Assembly (NCBI RefSeq): GCF_028435365.1
Contig: NZ_JAGTJJ010000045.1
Location: 28,948-92,947 of the forward strand
Reading direction: 5' to 3'
Source of the DNA: Polyangium jinanense
GTDB lineage: Bacteria > Myxococcota > Polyangia > Polyangiales > Polyangiaceae
DNA: 64,000 bases
Shown here: one piece after another, positions 19,808-29,361 of the stretch
Position numbering within the stretch: the first letter of the stretch is position 1
Layout of the letters: the number at the start of each line of letters is the position of its first letter
Made by a program: the position numbers and the translations under genes
Notes under the pieces: model-generated
Told to the model about the DNA's origin: nothing
Databases searched by the model: none
The model's input: the letters and a program-made list of their open reading frames with translations, nothing else

Positions 19808-21061
19808 ATGAAAAAGGCCGAAATCGATGCCCTCGTGCTCGCTCATCGGGGAAGCGCCCGCGCCGTGGCCTTCTTGCACGTCCTCCGGCAAGCTTCGCTC
19901 ACGCCGGACGATCACAGCTTCCTCGCCGAGCACGCGCACGAGCTCACGTCCGCAGATCTTCTTCGCTGGCGCGCGCGCACGGTGTCCGCGGATCGCACGC
20001 CCATCCTCGTCGCGCTCGCGAAGCTCTGCGAGGACAAACCCGCCGAGTTCGAGCACGAGGTGCTGAACGCGCCCGGGCTCTCCTTCGAGGATCGGGAATG
20101 GGAGACGCTCGCCAACCTCGTCCGCGGAAAGGTCCCGCCCGCGCTCGAGGCGCGTATCGAGCGCCGAGAAACCCGAGCGCCTGCGCCCGCCGCGGTCTTC
20201 GCGCCCTCTCCCCACGGTGAGGGGCTCCGGTCGGCCCACGAAGTGGGCCTTCCTCTGCCCCCCACACCCCCCGCGGACGAACCCGTCGATCTCGCGTCGA
20301 TGTTCGACCTCGACGACGCGAGCGCGCCGGATGCTTCGGGCTCGAAAGAAGGGGACGGATCGTTCTTCGGCGGCGACTCGCTCGGCGATGAGCTCGGCCT
20401 TGATCTCGGTGGTGACGAAGGCGACCCGCTCTTCGCAGATCCGTTCGCGGGGCTCACCGTCGAGGACGCGTTCGAGAAGGTGAAAACCGGGACGAACGGC
20501 GACGAGCGCGCGATGCTGCTCGATTGGCTCGCCGCGCAGGGCGCCTCCGCCGAGCGGCTCATGAGCGCCGCGCTCGCCTCGCTGCATCAGGGGCCCGTGA
20601 CCTCGCCCGTGGTCGCGTGGATCGGAAAGCGGCTCGCTTCGAAAGCGGACTGGGAGACGAACGGACACGGCCTCTTTCTGGCGCTCGTCCAGCGGCGCGC
20701 TTTCCCGGAGCTGCAGGAGCTCGTCGCGCAAGGCGCCGGGGATTCCCCGGAGCTCGCGGAAGCGCGGCTCGCGGCGTTCGGCCACGTGCTCATCGACGTC
20801 GCGGGCGACGCGATCAAAGAAAAGGACGAGGCGCGCGCGGCCGCGATGCTCGCCGCGCTGTCGGCGCAGGGCGCGACGGACGAGACACGCAAGAGGTTCG
20901 GCGCGTTGAAACAAGCTCTCCACGAGGCGAACGCCTCGGCGTATCTCGTGACGCTCGTCGACCTCGTGGTGCAGCATGCGCACACGCGCAGCGAAAACCC
21001 GACGGAAGGGATGATCGCGGCCGTGCACACGCTCTCGGACGTGCTCGGCTCGGGCTCGTAA
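19808..21061 (+). CDS. Hypothetical helical-repeat protein with acidic linker
   Basis: A 417-residue cytoplasmic protein (no signal or TM). Residues 1-115 are helical (EIDALVLAHRGSARAVAFLH). Residues 120-220 are Pro-, then Asp/Gly-rich and probably disordered (GDSLGDELGLDLGGDEGDPL). Residues 225-417 are again helical, with a HEAT/TPR-like alternation (LTVEDAFEKVKTGTNGDERA; VVAWIGKRLASKADWETNG). ATG 19808 follows a purine-rich GGTAAGGTGGGG. I recognise no family; the architecture suggests a scaffold or adaptor. Six bases separate its stop from the convergent gene. Confidence 0.65.
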   Translation: MKKAEIDALVLAHRGSARAVAFLHVLRQASLTPDDHSFLAEHAHELTSADLLRWRARTVSADRTPILVALAKLCEDKPAEFEHEVLNAPGLSFEDREWETLANLVRGKVPPALEARIERRETRAPAPAAVFAPSPHGEGLRSAHEVGLPLPPTPPADEPVDLASMFDLDDASAPDASGSKEGDGSFFGGDSLGDELGLDLGGDEGDPLFADPFAGLTVEDAFEKVKTGTNGDERAMLLDWLAAQGASAERLMSAALASLHQGPVTSPVVAWIGKRLASKADWETNGHGLFLALVQRRAFPELQELVAQGAGDSPELAEARLAAFGHVLIDVAGDAIKEKDEARAAAMLAALSAQGATDETRKRFGALKQALHEANASAYLVTLVDLVVQHAHTRSENPTEGMIAAVHTLSDVLGSGS

Positions 21062-21067
21062 GCCCGC

Positions 21068-21988
21068 TCAACGCTTCTTCGTGGACTTCGGCTTCGGCCC
21101 GTCCCCGGCTTTGCCCGTGGCGGCTTCGTTCTTCGGCGCCTTCTCCGGCGAACGGATTCGCACGGGCACGACGACCCAGTCGTTCGGTTTCAAGAGCTCC
21201 TTCGAGATCCATCCGACGGGCGCGTTCTTCGCGGTCGTCTCGACGAACGCGTACGCGCGGCCCTGGTAGCGGATCTTCTCGCCCTGCGCCGGCACGGCGA
21301 CGCCGAGCATCGCGTGCCGGTGCGCATTCGAGTTCAGGAGCACGCTGTCGATGCCGATCGCGTCGAGCAGCATGTGCAAAAGGAGCGCCTTCGAATCGCA
21401 GTCGCCTTTTTTCGCCGAGGCCACGAGCGCCGGCGGCATGAGGCCGAAGGGACGATCTTTGGGGATCTCGTAAGGGATCGTCTGGACGAACGAGGCCAAG
21501 AGCTCGACGGCGTCGAGCGGGCCGAGCTTCGCCTCCTGGATGCGCGCCTTGAAGCGCGCGGCGAGCGGATCGACGTCGGGTTTGCTACGCTCCACGAGCG
21601 ACTCGAAGATGCACTGCATGCTCGCGTCGCAGCCCGGCGGCGGGACCCATCGGAACGCGCCGTCGCCCGCGTCCTGGTATTTGAGGCGCTGCGCGAGCTC
21701 GCGGTGCGCCGCGTCGACGTCGCGCTGCTCGTCCGCGCCGAGCGCGTAGCCGGCGCGATAGACGGGCGGTTCGAGACGACGATCCCGCCACGCATACTTC
21801 GTCGCGCCGGATGCCGGCGTCTTTTCGGGATACACCGCGACGCCGAGATCGACGCCCGGCGTGTCCTCGGACGGCTCTTCATCGCCGCTTTGCGAAAGCA
21901 GCTCGCCGAGGTCTCCGAGGTTGCAACAGCAGCCCGCGACGAACACGCACGCGGCCGCGGCAAACGTGAGGACGGTTCGACCGTTCAT
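21068..21988 (-). CDS. Transglutaminase-like cysteine protease fold lipoprotein
   Basis: A 306-residue lipoprotein (lipobox VFVAGCCC) carrying a transglutaminase-like catalytic triad. The Cys is in KKGDCDSKALLLHMLLDAIG, His in NSNAHRHAMLGVAV and an acidic residue in GRAYAFVETTAKNAPVG. The N-terminal half (residues 60-150) contains a Cys pair (PGCDASMQC). The C-terminus is a Lys/Pro tail. Its start overlaps the stop of the upstream DUF350 gene by four bases, so the two are made together. The family cleaves or cross-links peptide bonds; the substrate is unknown, and envelope protein or peptidoglycan peptides are plausible. Confidence 0.8.
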   Translation of the reverse strand: MNGRTVLTFAAAACVFVAGCCCNLGDLGELLSQSGDEEPSEDTPGVDLGVAVYPEKTPASGATKYAWRDRRLEPPVYRAGYALGADEQRDVDAAHRELAQRLKYQDAGDGAFRWVPPPGCDASMQCIFESLVERSKPDVDPLAARFKARIQEAKLGPLDAVELLASFVQTIPYEIPKDRPFGLMPPALVASAKKGDCDSKALLLHMLLDAIGIDSVLLNSNAHRHAMLGVAVPAQGEKIRYQGRAYAFVETTAKNAPVGWISKELLKPNDWVVVPVRIRSPEKAPKNEAATGKAGDGPKPKSTKKR

Positions 21989-22530
21989 GACGGCGCCATC
22001 ACCTCGTCACGCGCGAGCTCGGGCAGCGGCAAGAGGCCGTCGAGGGCGGTCTCGAGGCCCGGCGCGGCCACGAGCGCGATCACCACCATCACCGCGCCGA
22101 GCACGAGCGCGGGCGCGAGGTTGCCCTTCCGGATCTCGGCGAGCTCGTCCACGCCGCGCGTGAGCCGGACGAAGAGGAACGTGCCCACGGCGAGCGCCAA
22201 AGCGCCCACGGCGAGCGAGAGCGCGACGTGCGCGAGGCCGTAAAACGCGAACTTGCTCAGCATCACCGGCGCGAGCTTCTGGCCGCGGTACATGAGGTCC
22301 ATCGCGGCGAACGTCGCCGACACCGCGTGCTGCGCGAGGAGCCCGAGCGAGAGCAGGCCCGCGGCCGAGATGACGGCGACGGCCGCGTTGCCCTTCGCGA
22401 ACTCCTCGTCGATCTCGCCGAGGCGCAAGAGCCGCCCGAGCACGCGCGCTCCGAGCCACACACCCAGGGCGCCGACGAGGATGCCAAAGAGGACCTTGCC
22501 GATCCCGATCAGGAAGAGGGCGACGTTCAC
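21985..22530 (-). CDS. DUF350 family inner-membrane protein
   Basis: A 181-residue membrane protein with about four to five helices and the DUF350/UPF0719 pattern. An N-terminal helix (IGIGKVLFGILVGALGVWLG) precedes FAKGNAAVAVISAAGLLSLG, which is the family signature around the conserved Lys-Gly-Asn-x-Ala. A second half repeats the pattern (RKGNLAPALVLGAVMVVIAL). It overlaps and is coupled to the transglutaminase-like lipoprotein. DUF350 genes often sit beside glutathionylspermidine-synthase or protease genes, which fits a two-gene envelope module here. Function unknown. Confidence 0.82.
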   Translation of the reverse strand: MNVALFLIGIGKVLFGILVGALGVWLGARVLGRLLRLGEIDEEFAKGNAAVAVISAAGLLSLGLLAQHAVSATFAAMDLMYRGQKLAPVMLSKFAFYGLAHVALSLAVGALALAVGTFLFVRLTRGVDELAEIRKGNLAPALVLGAVMVVIALVAAPGLETALDGLLPLPELARDEVMAPS

Positions 22531-22794
22531 GGCGCGAGCGTAGCGGAATCAAAAGGCCCTCGAAACCGGCGAACGAGCGCGGGGCCCCTGGGCCGGACAC
22601 CGCGGAAAACGCTGGAGTTTCGCTTCTTGTGTCCTCCGAGGGCTCGCTCTTTCGCGTCCCCCGGCTCACGAGGTGTTTCATGGCGAGCTCGTGCGATGTG
22701 ACGCACCAAGCGTTGCGCGAGCCGAGCGGGGATCGTACGTAGCAAGGACGAAGAAGTCCCAAGAGGAGGCGCGCGCGTCGCGAGAGCACCGAAC

Positions 22795-24861
22795 ATGCCC
22801 GAATCTCACGAAAATCCGCTGCTCGGCCTCGGCTACGAAATTCCCTTCGATCGCATACGCGGCGAGCACGTGCAGCCAGCCGTGAAAGCGCTCCTCGCCG
22901 AGGCGAAGGCGCGGCTCGACGCCCTCGCGGCGGACCCGGCCCCCCGCACGTACGACAGCACGATCACCGCGCTCGAACGGGTGACGGAGCCGCTCGATTT
23001 CGTGATGGGCGTGGTCGGACACCTGGAGTCCGTCGCGACGACGCCGGAGCTCCGCGCCGCGTATTCCGCGGTGCAACCCGAGGTGAGCGAGTTCTTCAGC
23101 GGCATCGCGCTCTCGGAGCCCGTGTGGAACGCGCTCAAGGCGTACGCCGCGACGGACGAGGCGAAGGCGCTCACGGGGACACGCAAGCGGCTGCTCGACA
23201 AGACGATCGCCGATTTCAAGCGCAGCGGCGCGGACCTCGATCCCGAGGGGAAGAAGCGGCTCGCCGAGATCGACGTGGAGCTCGCACAGCTCACGCTTCG
23301 TTACGGGCAGAACGTGCTCGACTCGACGAACGCGTTCGAGCTCGTGATCGGCGAGCCCGAGAAGCTCGCGGGTCTGCCCGAAGGCGCGGTGCTCGCGGCG
23401 AAGGCGAGCGCGGAGGCGAAAGGCCTCTCGGGCCATCGCTTCACGATGCAGGCGCCGAGCTACCTGCCCGTGATGACGTACCTCGACGATCGCTCGATCC
23501 GCGAGCGCATGTACCGCGCCTACGCCACGCGCGCGACCGAGCCGCCCTGGGACAACCGGCTGCTCCTGCAGCGGATCCTCGTGCTGCGGCGCGAGAAGGC
23601 GCGCCTGCTCGGCTTCGACAGTTTTGCCGACCTCGTGCTCGAAGATCGCATGGCGAAGTCTGGGCACGCCGCGCGTACGTTCGTGCAGACGTTGCGTGAA
23701 AAGACGCAGGCGCACTTTGATCGCGAGAACGCCGAGCTCGAAGCGTTCCGCAAGGAGATCGAGGGCCCGGACGCGCCGCCGATCGAGCCGTGGGACGTCG
23801 CGTATTACGCCGAGAAGCTCCGCCGCGCGCGGTACGATTTCGACGAGGAGTCGCTCCGCCCCTATTTCTCCGCGGAGAGGGCGCTCGAAGGCGTCTTCGC
23901 GATCGCCTCGGCGCTCTACGGCGTGCGCATCGAGCCTTCGCCCGAGACGAAAGCGTGGCACGAGACGGTCTCGACGTACCGCATCGTGGAGCCGAAGGGG
24001 CACACGAGCGCGGTGTTCTACGTGGACCTCTGGCCACGCGAGTCGAAGCGCGACGGCGCATGGATGCAGGGCCTCGTGACGGGCGTCGCCGAGGCCCAGG
24101 CGCCGGCCTCGCACGTGGAGGTGCTCGCGGGCAACCTGACGCCGCCGATCGGCGATCGTCCCGCGCTGCTCAACCACCGCGAGGTCGAGACGCTCTTCCA
24201 CGAGTTCGGCCACCTCATGCATCACGCGTCGAGCTGCGTGGAGGTGCGCACGCTGGCCGGGACGAACGTGGCGTGGGACTTCGTCGAGCTGCCCTCGCAG
24301 ATCATGGAGAACTGGTGCTGGGAGAAGGAGGCGCTCGACCTCTTCGCGCGGCACCACGAGACGAACGAGCCGATCCCGGCGCCGCTGCTCGAGCGCATGC
24401 GGTCGGCGCGCACGTTCCGCGCGGCGAACGCGATGATGCGGCAGCTCGGCTTCGCCGAGGTCGATCTCGCGCTGCACGTGGACTGGGATCCAGCGCGTGA
24501 CGGTGATCCCACCGCGTACGGTCGCGAGATCATCTCCCGCCACTCGCCCGCGAAGCTGCCCTCCGATCACGCGATGCTCGCCTCGTTCTCGCACCTCTTC
24601 TCGAGCCCGGTCGGGTATGCCGCGGGGTATTACTCGTACAAGTGGGCGGAGGTGCTCGACGCCGACGCGTTCTCGCGGTTCAAGCGCGAGGGGCTGTTCA
24701 GCCGGGAGGTCGGCGAGGCCTTCCGATCCGAGATCCTCGCCCGAGGCGACAGCGAGGATCCGATGGTCCTTTACCGGCGCTTCATGGGGCGCGAACCAAC
24801 CCTGGAGGCGCTGCTCGAACGCGACGGCCTCATCGCGTCCGGGACGGCGGTGGCCGTTTGA
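22795..24861 (+). CDS. prlC: Oligopeptidase A (M3 zinc metallopeptidase)
   Basis: A 688-residue thimet-type oligopeptidase, normal length for PrlC. The zinc site HEFGHLMHH lies at residues 469-477, with the third ligand in the downstream helix (FVELPSQIMENWCWEKEAL). Other family segments are NPLLGLGYEIPFDRIRGEHV at the N-terminus and VGYAAGYYSYKWAEVLDADA near the C-terminus. It degrades signal peptides and short peptides in the cytoplasm. The stop overlaps the start of hslO by one base (TGATG), so it is co-translated with a redox chaperone; both deal with damaged or waste polypeptides. Confidence 0.95.
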   Translation: MPESHENPLLGLGYEIPFDRIRGEHVQPAVKALLAEAKARLDALAADPAPRTYDSTITALERVTEPLDFVMGVVGHLESVATTPELRAAYSAVQPEVSEFFSGIALSEPVWNALKAYAATDEAKALTGTRKRLLDKTIADFKRSGADLDPEGKKRLAEIDVELAQLTLRYGQNVLDSTNAFELVIGEPEKLAGLPEGAVLAAKASAEAKGLSGHRFTMQAPSYLPVMTYLDDRSIRERMYRAYATRATEPPWDNRLLLQRILVLRREKARLLGFDSFADLVLEDRMAKSGHAARTFVQTLREKTQAHFDRENAELEAFRKEIEGPDAPPIEPWDVAYYAEKLRRARYDFDEESLRPYFSAERALEGVFAIASALYGVRIEPSPETKAWHETVSTYRIVEPKGHTSAVFYVDLWPRESKRDGAWMQGLVTGVAEAQAPASHVEVLAGNLTPPIGDRPALLNHREVETLFHEFGHLMHHASSCVEVRTLAGTNVAWDFVELPSQIMENWCWEKEALDLFARHHETNEPIPAPLLERMRSARTFRAANAMMRQLGFAEVDLALHVDWDPARDGDPTAYGREIISRHSPAKLPSDHAMLASFSHLFSSPVGYAAGYYSYKWAEVLDADAFSRFKREGLFSREVGEAFRSEILARGDSEDPMVLYRRFMGREPTLEALLERDGLIASGTAVAV

Positions 24862-25748
24862 TGAGCGAACAGAACGTCACGAACAAGCGAAGCGACAAGG
24901 TCATCCGCGCCATGACGAACGATGGCGCGTTCCGGGTCATCACAGCGCTCACGACCGAGACGGTGCGCGGCGCGATCGCCTCGCAAGGAGCGAAGGGCGC
25001 GGTGGCGAGCCGCTTCGGCGAGCTCGTCACGGGCGCGATCCTGATCCGCGAGGCGATGAGCCCGAACCTGCGCGTGCAGAGCATCCTGAAGGGCGCGGGC
25101 GGCAAGGGCAGCATCGTGGCCGACGCGCACCCGGACGGCACGAGCCGCGGCCTCGTCGGCTTCAGCGGGGAGACGGGCGAGGACATGACGGGCGGCAAGG
25201 GCGCGCTGCTCAAGATGATGCGGACGTTGCCGAACGGCGCGCTGCATCAGGGCATCGTGGAGGTCTCGTTCGAGGGGCAGGACGGCGGGATCTCGGGGGC
25301 GCTCATGGCGTACATGCAGCACTCCGAGCAGATCGTCTCCACGATCGCGGTGACCACGCTGCTCCAAGGGGACGAGGTCGTCGCGGCGGGCGGCTACATC
25401 GTCGAGCTCTTGCCGGAGGTCGAGCGCGGGCCGCTCATGATCATGACGCAGAGGCTCGAAGACTTCCCGAAGCTCGACGACCTGCTCCGCAAAGGAGATC
25501 TCACGCCGAATGCGCTGATCGAGGATCTCCTTTATGGCATGCCGTACACGCTGCTCGCGGAATCCGATCTGCGTTATGCGTGCCATTGCAGTGAGCTTCG
25601 CGTCCTTTCCAGCCTCGCGACGCTCCCGCGCTCGGACATCGAGGAGCTGCTCCGCGACAACAAGGTCCTGGAGATCACCTGCGATTATTGCCGAAAAGAA
25701 TACGGCATCCAACCGTCGCAGCTCAAAGCGCTCCTCATGGCGAGCTGA
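24861..25748 (+). CDS. hslO: Redox-regulated chaperone Hsp33
   Basis: A 295-residue Hsp33 of normal length. The N-terminal domain has NDGAFRVITALTTETVRGAI and GELVTGAILIREAMSPNLR. The C-terminal redox switch has all four zinc ligands, YACHCSEL and ITCDYCRKEYGI (CxC and CxxC). Oxidation releases zinc and activates the holdase in the cytoplasm. It is translationally coupled to prlC. Together with msrA and the peroxiredoxin elsewhere in the window it adds to an oxidative-damage theme, although these genes are not in one operon. Confidence 0.95.
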   Translation: MSEQNVTNKRSDKVIRAMTNDGAFRVITALTTETVRGAIASQGAKGAVASRFGELVTGAILIREAMSPNLRVQSILKGAGGKGSIVADAHPDGTSRGLVGFSGETGEDMTGGKGALLKMMRTLPNGALHQGIVEVSFEGQDGGISGALMAYMQHSEQIVSTIAVTTLLQGDEVVAAGGYIVELLPEVERGPLMIMTQRLEDFPKLDDLLRKGDLTPNALIEDLLYGMPYTLLAESDLRYACHCSELRVLSSLATLPRSDIEELLRDNKVLEITCDYCRKEYGIQPSQLKALLMAS

Positions 25749-25897
25749 ACAGGCTCGCTCGATCGTCCCCGCCAAATGATAAGCCCTCCCGCCCCGGCCA
25801 CTGCCATTCCGGCCAGCACGGCGCCACTCATTCGCGTTTCGCCGGCTTGACCATTCTTTGTTCGGATGCCACGCCTCCCGGGTACGGGGGGCAACCA

Positions 25898-27232
25898 ATG
25901 GATCTCTCTTCCCACGAGCGCGAGGTCACGCGCGTCGCCACCACCATTCGTGTTCAAGCTAGCCGGGGCGGGCCCGTCCGTATCGACAAGGGCGGCGTCT
26001 CCCATTTCGTCCCCGTCCCGGGCGATCCACGGGAGCACGCCACGCCCATCGACGCCTCGCGGCTCCGGCGCGTGCTCACCATCGATCCGGAGCGCCGCGT
26101 CTGCGTTGCCGAGCCCGGCGTCACGTTCGCCGAGCTCGTCCCGCGCACGCTCGAACATGGCCTCGTGCCTGCGGTCGTCCCCGAGCTCGAGGACATCACG
26201 CTTGGCGGCGCTGTCGCGGGCTGCTCGATCGAGTCGAGCTCGTACCGTTACGGCGGCTTCCATGATAGCTGCCTCGAATACGAGGTCATCTCGGGCGACG
26301 GCGAGATCGTCACCTGCTCGGCCGACAAAGAGCCGCTGCTCTTCGACATGATCCACGGCTCGTACGGCACGCTCGGCGTCCTCTCGCGCCTCACGTTCAA
26401 GCTCGTGCCGGCGAAACCGTTCGTCCGGATGGAATACCGCCGCTTTCACAGCTTCGACGCCTTCAATGCGGCCATGGTGGAGCGCTGCCGCGTGGGCGAT
26501 TTCGAGTTCGTCGACGGCATCGTGCACGGACCGCGTACGTTCGTGCTCTGCCTCGGCACGTTCGTGGACGCGGCGCCGTTCACCTCGAACTATCGCTGGC
26601 TCGACGTCTATTACAAGAGCACCCTCGGACGGACGGAGGATTTCCTCACGACGGCCGATTATTTCTTCCGCTACGACGCCGAATGCCACTGGCTCAGCCG
26701 CACCGTGCCGGGGCTCGAGACGAAGCCCGTGCGCTGGCTCGTCGGCCGCCACGTGCTCGGCTCGCGCAACCTCATTCGCTGGTCGAAGCGGCTCGATCGC
26801 GTGCTCGGCCTGAAGTCGCGCCCCGACGTCGTCTGCGACGTCTTCGTGCCTCAGCGGAACTTCTCCGCGTTCTACCAGTGGTACGCGCGTGATTTCGATT
26901 TCTGGCCGCTCTGGGTCGTCCCCTACCGCATGCCGCGCCCCTACCCGTGGATCCGCGAATCACACGCGAAGTACAAGGACGAGCTCTGGATCGACTGCGC
27001 GGTCTACGGCAAGCCCAATGACGACCCGCTCGTCGACTGGTCCGAGGTGCTCGAGCAGAAGACGTACGAGCTTGGCGGCGTGAAGACTTTGATCTCGCGC
27101 AACCATTACACCGAGGAGCGATTCTGGGAGATCTACGACCGCGAGCGTTACGAGGCCGCGAAGCGGAGGCTCGACCCGCACGGCGTCTTCCCCGGCCTCT
27201 ACGAGAAGTGCCATCGCGTCCGCAAAAGCTGA
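25898..27232 (+). CDS. FAD-dependent oxidoreductase, delta24-sterol reductase (DHCR24)-like
   Basis: A 444-residue flavoprotein with a PCMH-type FAD-binding domain: CVAEPGVTFAELVPRTLEHG, PELEDITLGGAVAGCSIESS and HGSYGTLGVLSRLTFKLVPA. The C-terminal half (YKSTLGRTEDFLTTADYFFR; WPLWVVPYRMPRPYPWIRES) follows the DHCR24/Diminuto group, which reduces the sterol side-chain C24 double bond. The start ATG 25898 follows a G-rich purine run. Myxobacteria are among the few bacteria that make sterols, so a sterol reductase is reasonable, but many bacterial homologues have uncharacterised substrates. No other sterol-synthesis gene is adjacent. Confidence 0.8.
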   Translation: MDLSSHEREVTRVATTIRVQASRGGPVRIDKGGVSHFVPVPGDPREHATPIDASRLRRVLTIDPERRVCVAEPGVTFAELVPRTLEHGLVPAVVPELEDITLGGAVAGCSIESSSYRYGGFHDSCLEYEVISGDGEIVTCSADKEPLLFDMIHGSYGTLGVLSRLTFKLVPAKPFVRMEYRRFHSFDAFNAAMVERCRVGDFEFVDGIVHGPRTFVLCLGTFVDAAPFTSNYRWLDVYYKSTLGRTEDFLTTADYFFRYDAECHWLSRTVPGLETKPVRWLVGRHVLGSRNLIRWSKRLDRVLGLKSRPDVVCDVFVPQRNFSAFYQWYARDFDFWPLWVVPYRMPRPYPWIRESHAKYKDELWIDCAVYGKPNDDPLVDWSEVLEQKTYELGGVKTLISRNHYTEERFWEIYDRERYEAAKRRLDPHGVFPGLYEKCHRVRKS

Positions 27233-27283
27233 CGCTCCGCTCCTCCGTCCGCCGTGATACGGTGGCGGGCGAAGGAGCTTGCC

Positions 27284-29296
27284 ATGCTACCGTCTCGGAC
27301 TCTTGCCGCTTGTCTCATAACATTTTCTGGTCTCGCCGCGCTCGGATGCTCGGACGGGACGGAGACGCCCGCGGGGACGTCGCCGCTCGCCGTCCCCGAG
27401 GGGTGTAATCCCATCGCATTCGAAAATGACTGCCTCCTGCCCTACCCGTCCGATTTCTACCTGAAGGACGACGCCTCCATGCCGAGCGGCAAGCGGGTCG
27501 TGATCCCCGAGGCCGCGCAGATGAAGGACAGGAACGAGAAGCCCTTCGATTTCACGGTGTCGCACCCGATCGACGGGTTCTCGGCGCACCAGCCGATCCT
27601 CGTGCATTTCAAGGATGGCGTGAGCACCGAGGGCGTCGTCTTTCACACGGACGAGCCCGAAAAGAGCCTCTCGCCCGAGAGCAAGGTGATCCTGCTCGAC
27701 GCGGAGACGGGCAAACCCGTGCCGGTCTGGGCCGAGGTCGACATGAACACGCTCGAACCGTCGGAGCGGGCCTTCATCCTTCGGCCCTTCGTGCGGCTGG
27801 AAAACGACAAGCGATACATCGTCGCGCTCCAGGGGCTCGCGCCGGCGTCGGAGGCGGCCGCGGGCCCGCTGCTCGCGCCGCCCGAAGGGTTCAAGCGAAT
27901 CCGAGACAAACGGGCCGACACCGATCCGGTGCTCGGGCCCATCGCGAGCCGCTACGAAAAGGAGGTTTTCCCCGCGCTCGTGGCCCATGGCGTCTCGCGG
28001 GAGACGCTCCAGCTCGCCTGGGATTTCACGACGAGCAGCGAGGAGGTGAACACGCGTGACCTTCTCACGATGCGGGACGATCTCATCGCCAAGCTCGAGG
28101 CGAAGCCGCCGGCCGTGAGCAATGTCGTCGTCAAGGAATATACGCAGGGAATGAACGAGGAGGCCGGCGAGAACGAGAACATCTGGCTGCGGATCGAGGG
28201 CACGATCAAGGTGCCGCTTTACATGGAGAGCGTCGAGCCGGGCGCGGCGATCCATCGGGACGCGAGCGGCAAGCCGGCGCAGAACGGCGACGCGGACGTG
28301 CCGTTCATCCTCCAGGTCCCGCATAGTCTGAAGCCCGCGGACGCGAACTTCGAGTCGGCGCGCATTCTCCAGTACGGGCACGGCTTCTTCGGGCTCGCCG
28401 AGGAGATCAATTACGGCTTCATGCGCGGCTACGAGAACGAGCGCAAGTACATCGCGGCCGCGGTCGATCTCTGGGGCATGGCCGAGCCGGACATCGAGAT
28501 CGTGCTGCAAAAAGCCCTTTCCGAACCCGGCGCCGTCTTCAGCTTCGTCGACCGCATCCACCAGGGCATCATCAACTACATCGCCCTGAGTTATGCCTTG
28601 AAGGGCCCGATCGCCGCGCTGCCCGAGCTCCAGCAATTCGGCAAACCCCTCTACGACACGAACAAGCTCTTCTATTACGGGATCAGCCAGGGCTCGATCT
28701 TCGGCGTCACCATGCTGGCCCTGAACCCGATCCTCGATCGCGCGGCGCTCGGCGTCGGCGGCGGCCCGTACTCGCTCATGATGTCGCGCTCGGCGAGTTA
28801 TCAGCAGCTCTACGGCATGCTCCAGAGCCAGATCCAGAACCCGCTCACCCTCACGAAGCTGATCGCCCTGAGCCAGGGCACCTGGGACCGCGTCGACCCC
28901 ATGACCTACGCGCCGCACCTTTTGAAGGACACCTACCCGAACAGCCCCGCGAACCGGCACGTGCTCATGCAGATCGGGATCGGGGATCACTCGGTGAACA
29001 ACCTCGCGAGCCACCTCGTCGCGCGCGCGACGGGCATTCCCCTGCTCGACCCCGCGCCGCGGCCGATCTGGGGCCTCGAGAGCACGACGGCGCCCGCGGA
29101 CGACGCGCTCGTCGTGATCGACTTCAAGCTCGCGACCGAGCCCGGGATCGAATGCAGATTGCCCACGGAGGCCGAGAAGAACGACGTGCACGAGGACGTG
29201 CGGCGCAACGTGAAGGTCAAGGACCAGCTCGATCTGTTCTTCCAGCCGGACGGGCAGATCCAGAACACCTGCGACGGCGCCTGCGATCCTGAATAG
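27284..29296 (+). CDS. Large lipoprotein with alpha/beta-hydrolase domain
   Basis: A 670-residue lipoprotein (lipobox GLAALGCSDG) starting at ATG 27284 behind GAAGGAG. An N-terminal beta domain begins with PEGCNPIAFENDCLLPYPSD, a pattern I associate with a family of myxobacterial lipoproteins similar to the bacterial virulence-factor lipase N-terminal region. The C-terminal hydrolase has RILQYGHGFFGLAEEINYGF, the nucleophile elbow GISQGS (Ser468) and IQIGIGDHSVNN-like sequence near residue 565 supplying a candidate His. It probably hydrolyses esters or lipids at the cell surface; the substrate is unknown. Confidence 0.75.
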   Translation: MLPSRTLAACLITFSGLAALGCSDGTETPAGTSPLAVPEGCNPIAFENDCLLPYPSDFYLKDDASMPSGKRVVIPEAAQMKDRNEKPFDFTVSHPIDGFSAHQPILVHFKDGVSTEGVVFHTDEPEKSLSPESKVILLDAETGKPVPVWAEVDMNTLEPSERAFILRPFVRLENDKRYIVALQGLAPASEAAAGPLLAPPEGFKRIRDKRADTDPVLGPIASRYEKEVFPALVAHGVSRETLQLAWDFTTSSEEVNTRDLLTMRDDLIAKLEAKPPAVSNVVVKEYTQGMNEEAGENENIWLRIEGTIKVPLYMESVEPGAAIHRDASGKPAQNGDADVPFILQVPHSLKPADANFESARILQYGHGFFGLAEEINYGFMRGYENERKYIAAAVDLWGMAEPDIEIVLQKALSEPGAVFSFVDRIHQGIINYIALSYALKGPIAALPELQQFGKPLYDTNKLFYYGISQGSIFGVTMLALNPILDRAALGVGGGPYSLMMSRSASYQQLYGMLQSQIQNPLTLTKLIALSQGTWDRVDPMTYAPHLLKDTYPNSPANRHVLMQIGIGDHSVNNLASHLVARATGIPLLDPAPRPIWGLESTTAPADDALVVIDFKLATEPGIECRLPTEAEKNDVHEDVRRNVKVKDQLDLFFQPDGQIQNTCDGACDPE

Positions 29297-29361
29297 CGGA
29301 CCCATTGCGCCCGGCCTTCCTTTTGCGCTACGGTTCGTCCGCGCGCAAAGGAGGACCGGGC

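Noticed and set aside
22678..24594. Minus-strand open frame of 638 codons
   Set aside because: Antisense to oligopeptidase A, which is unambiguous.
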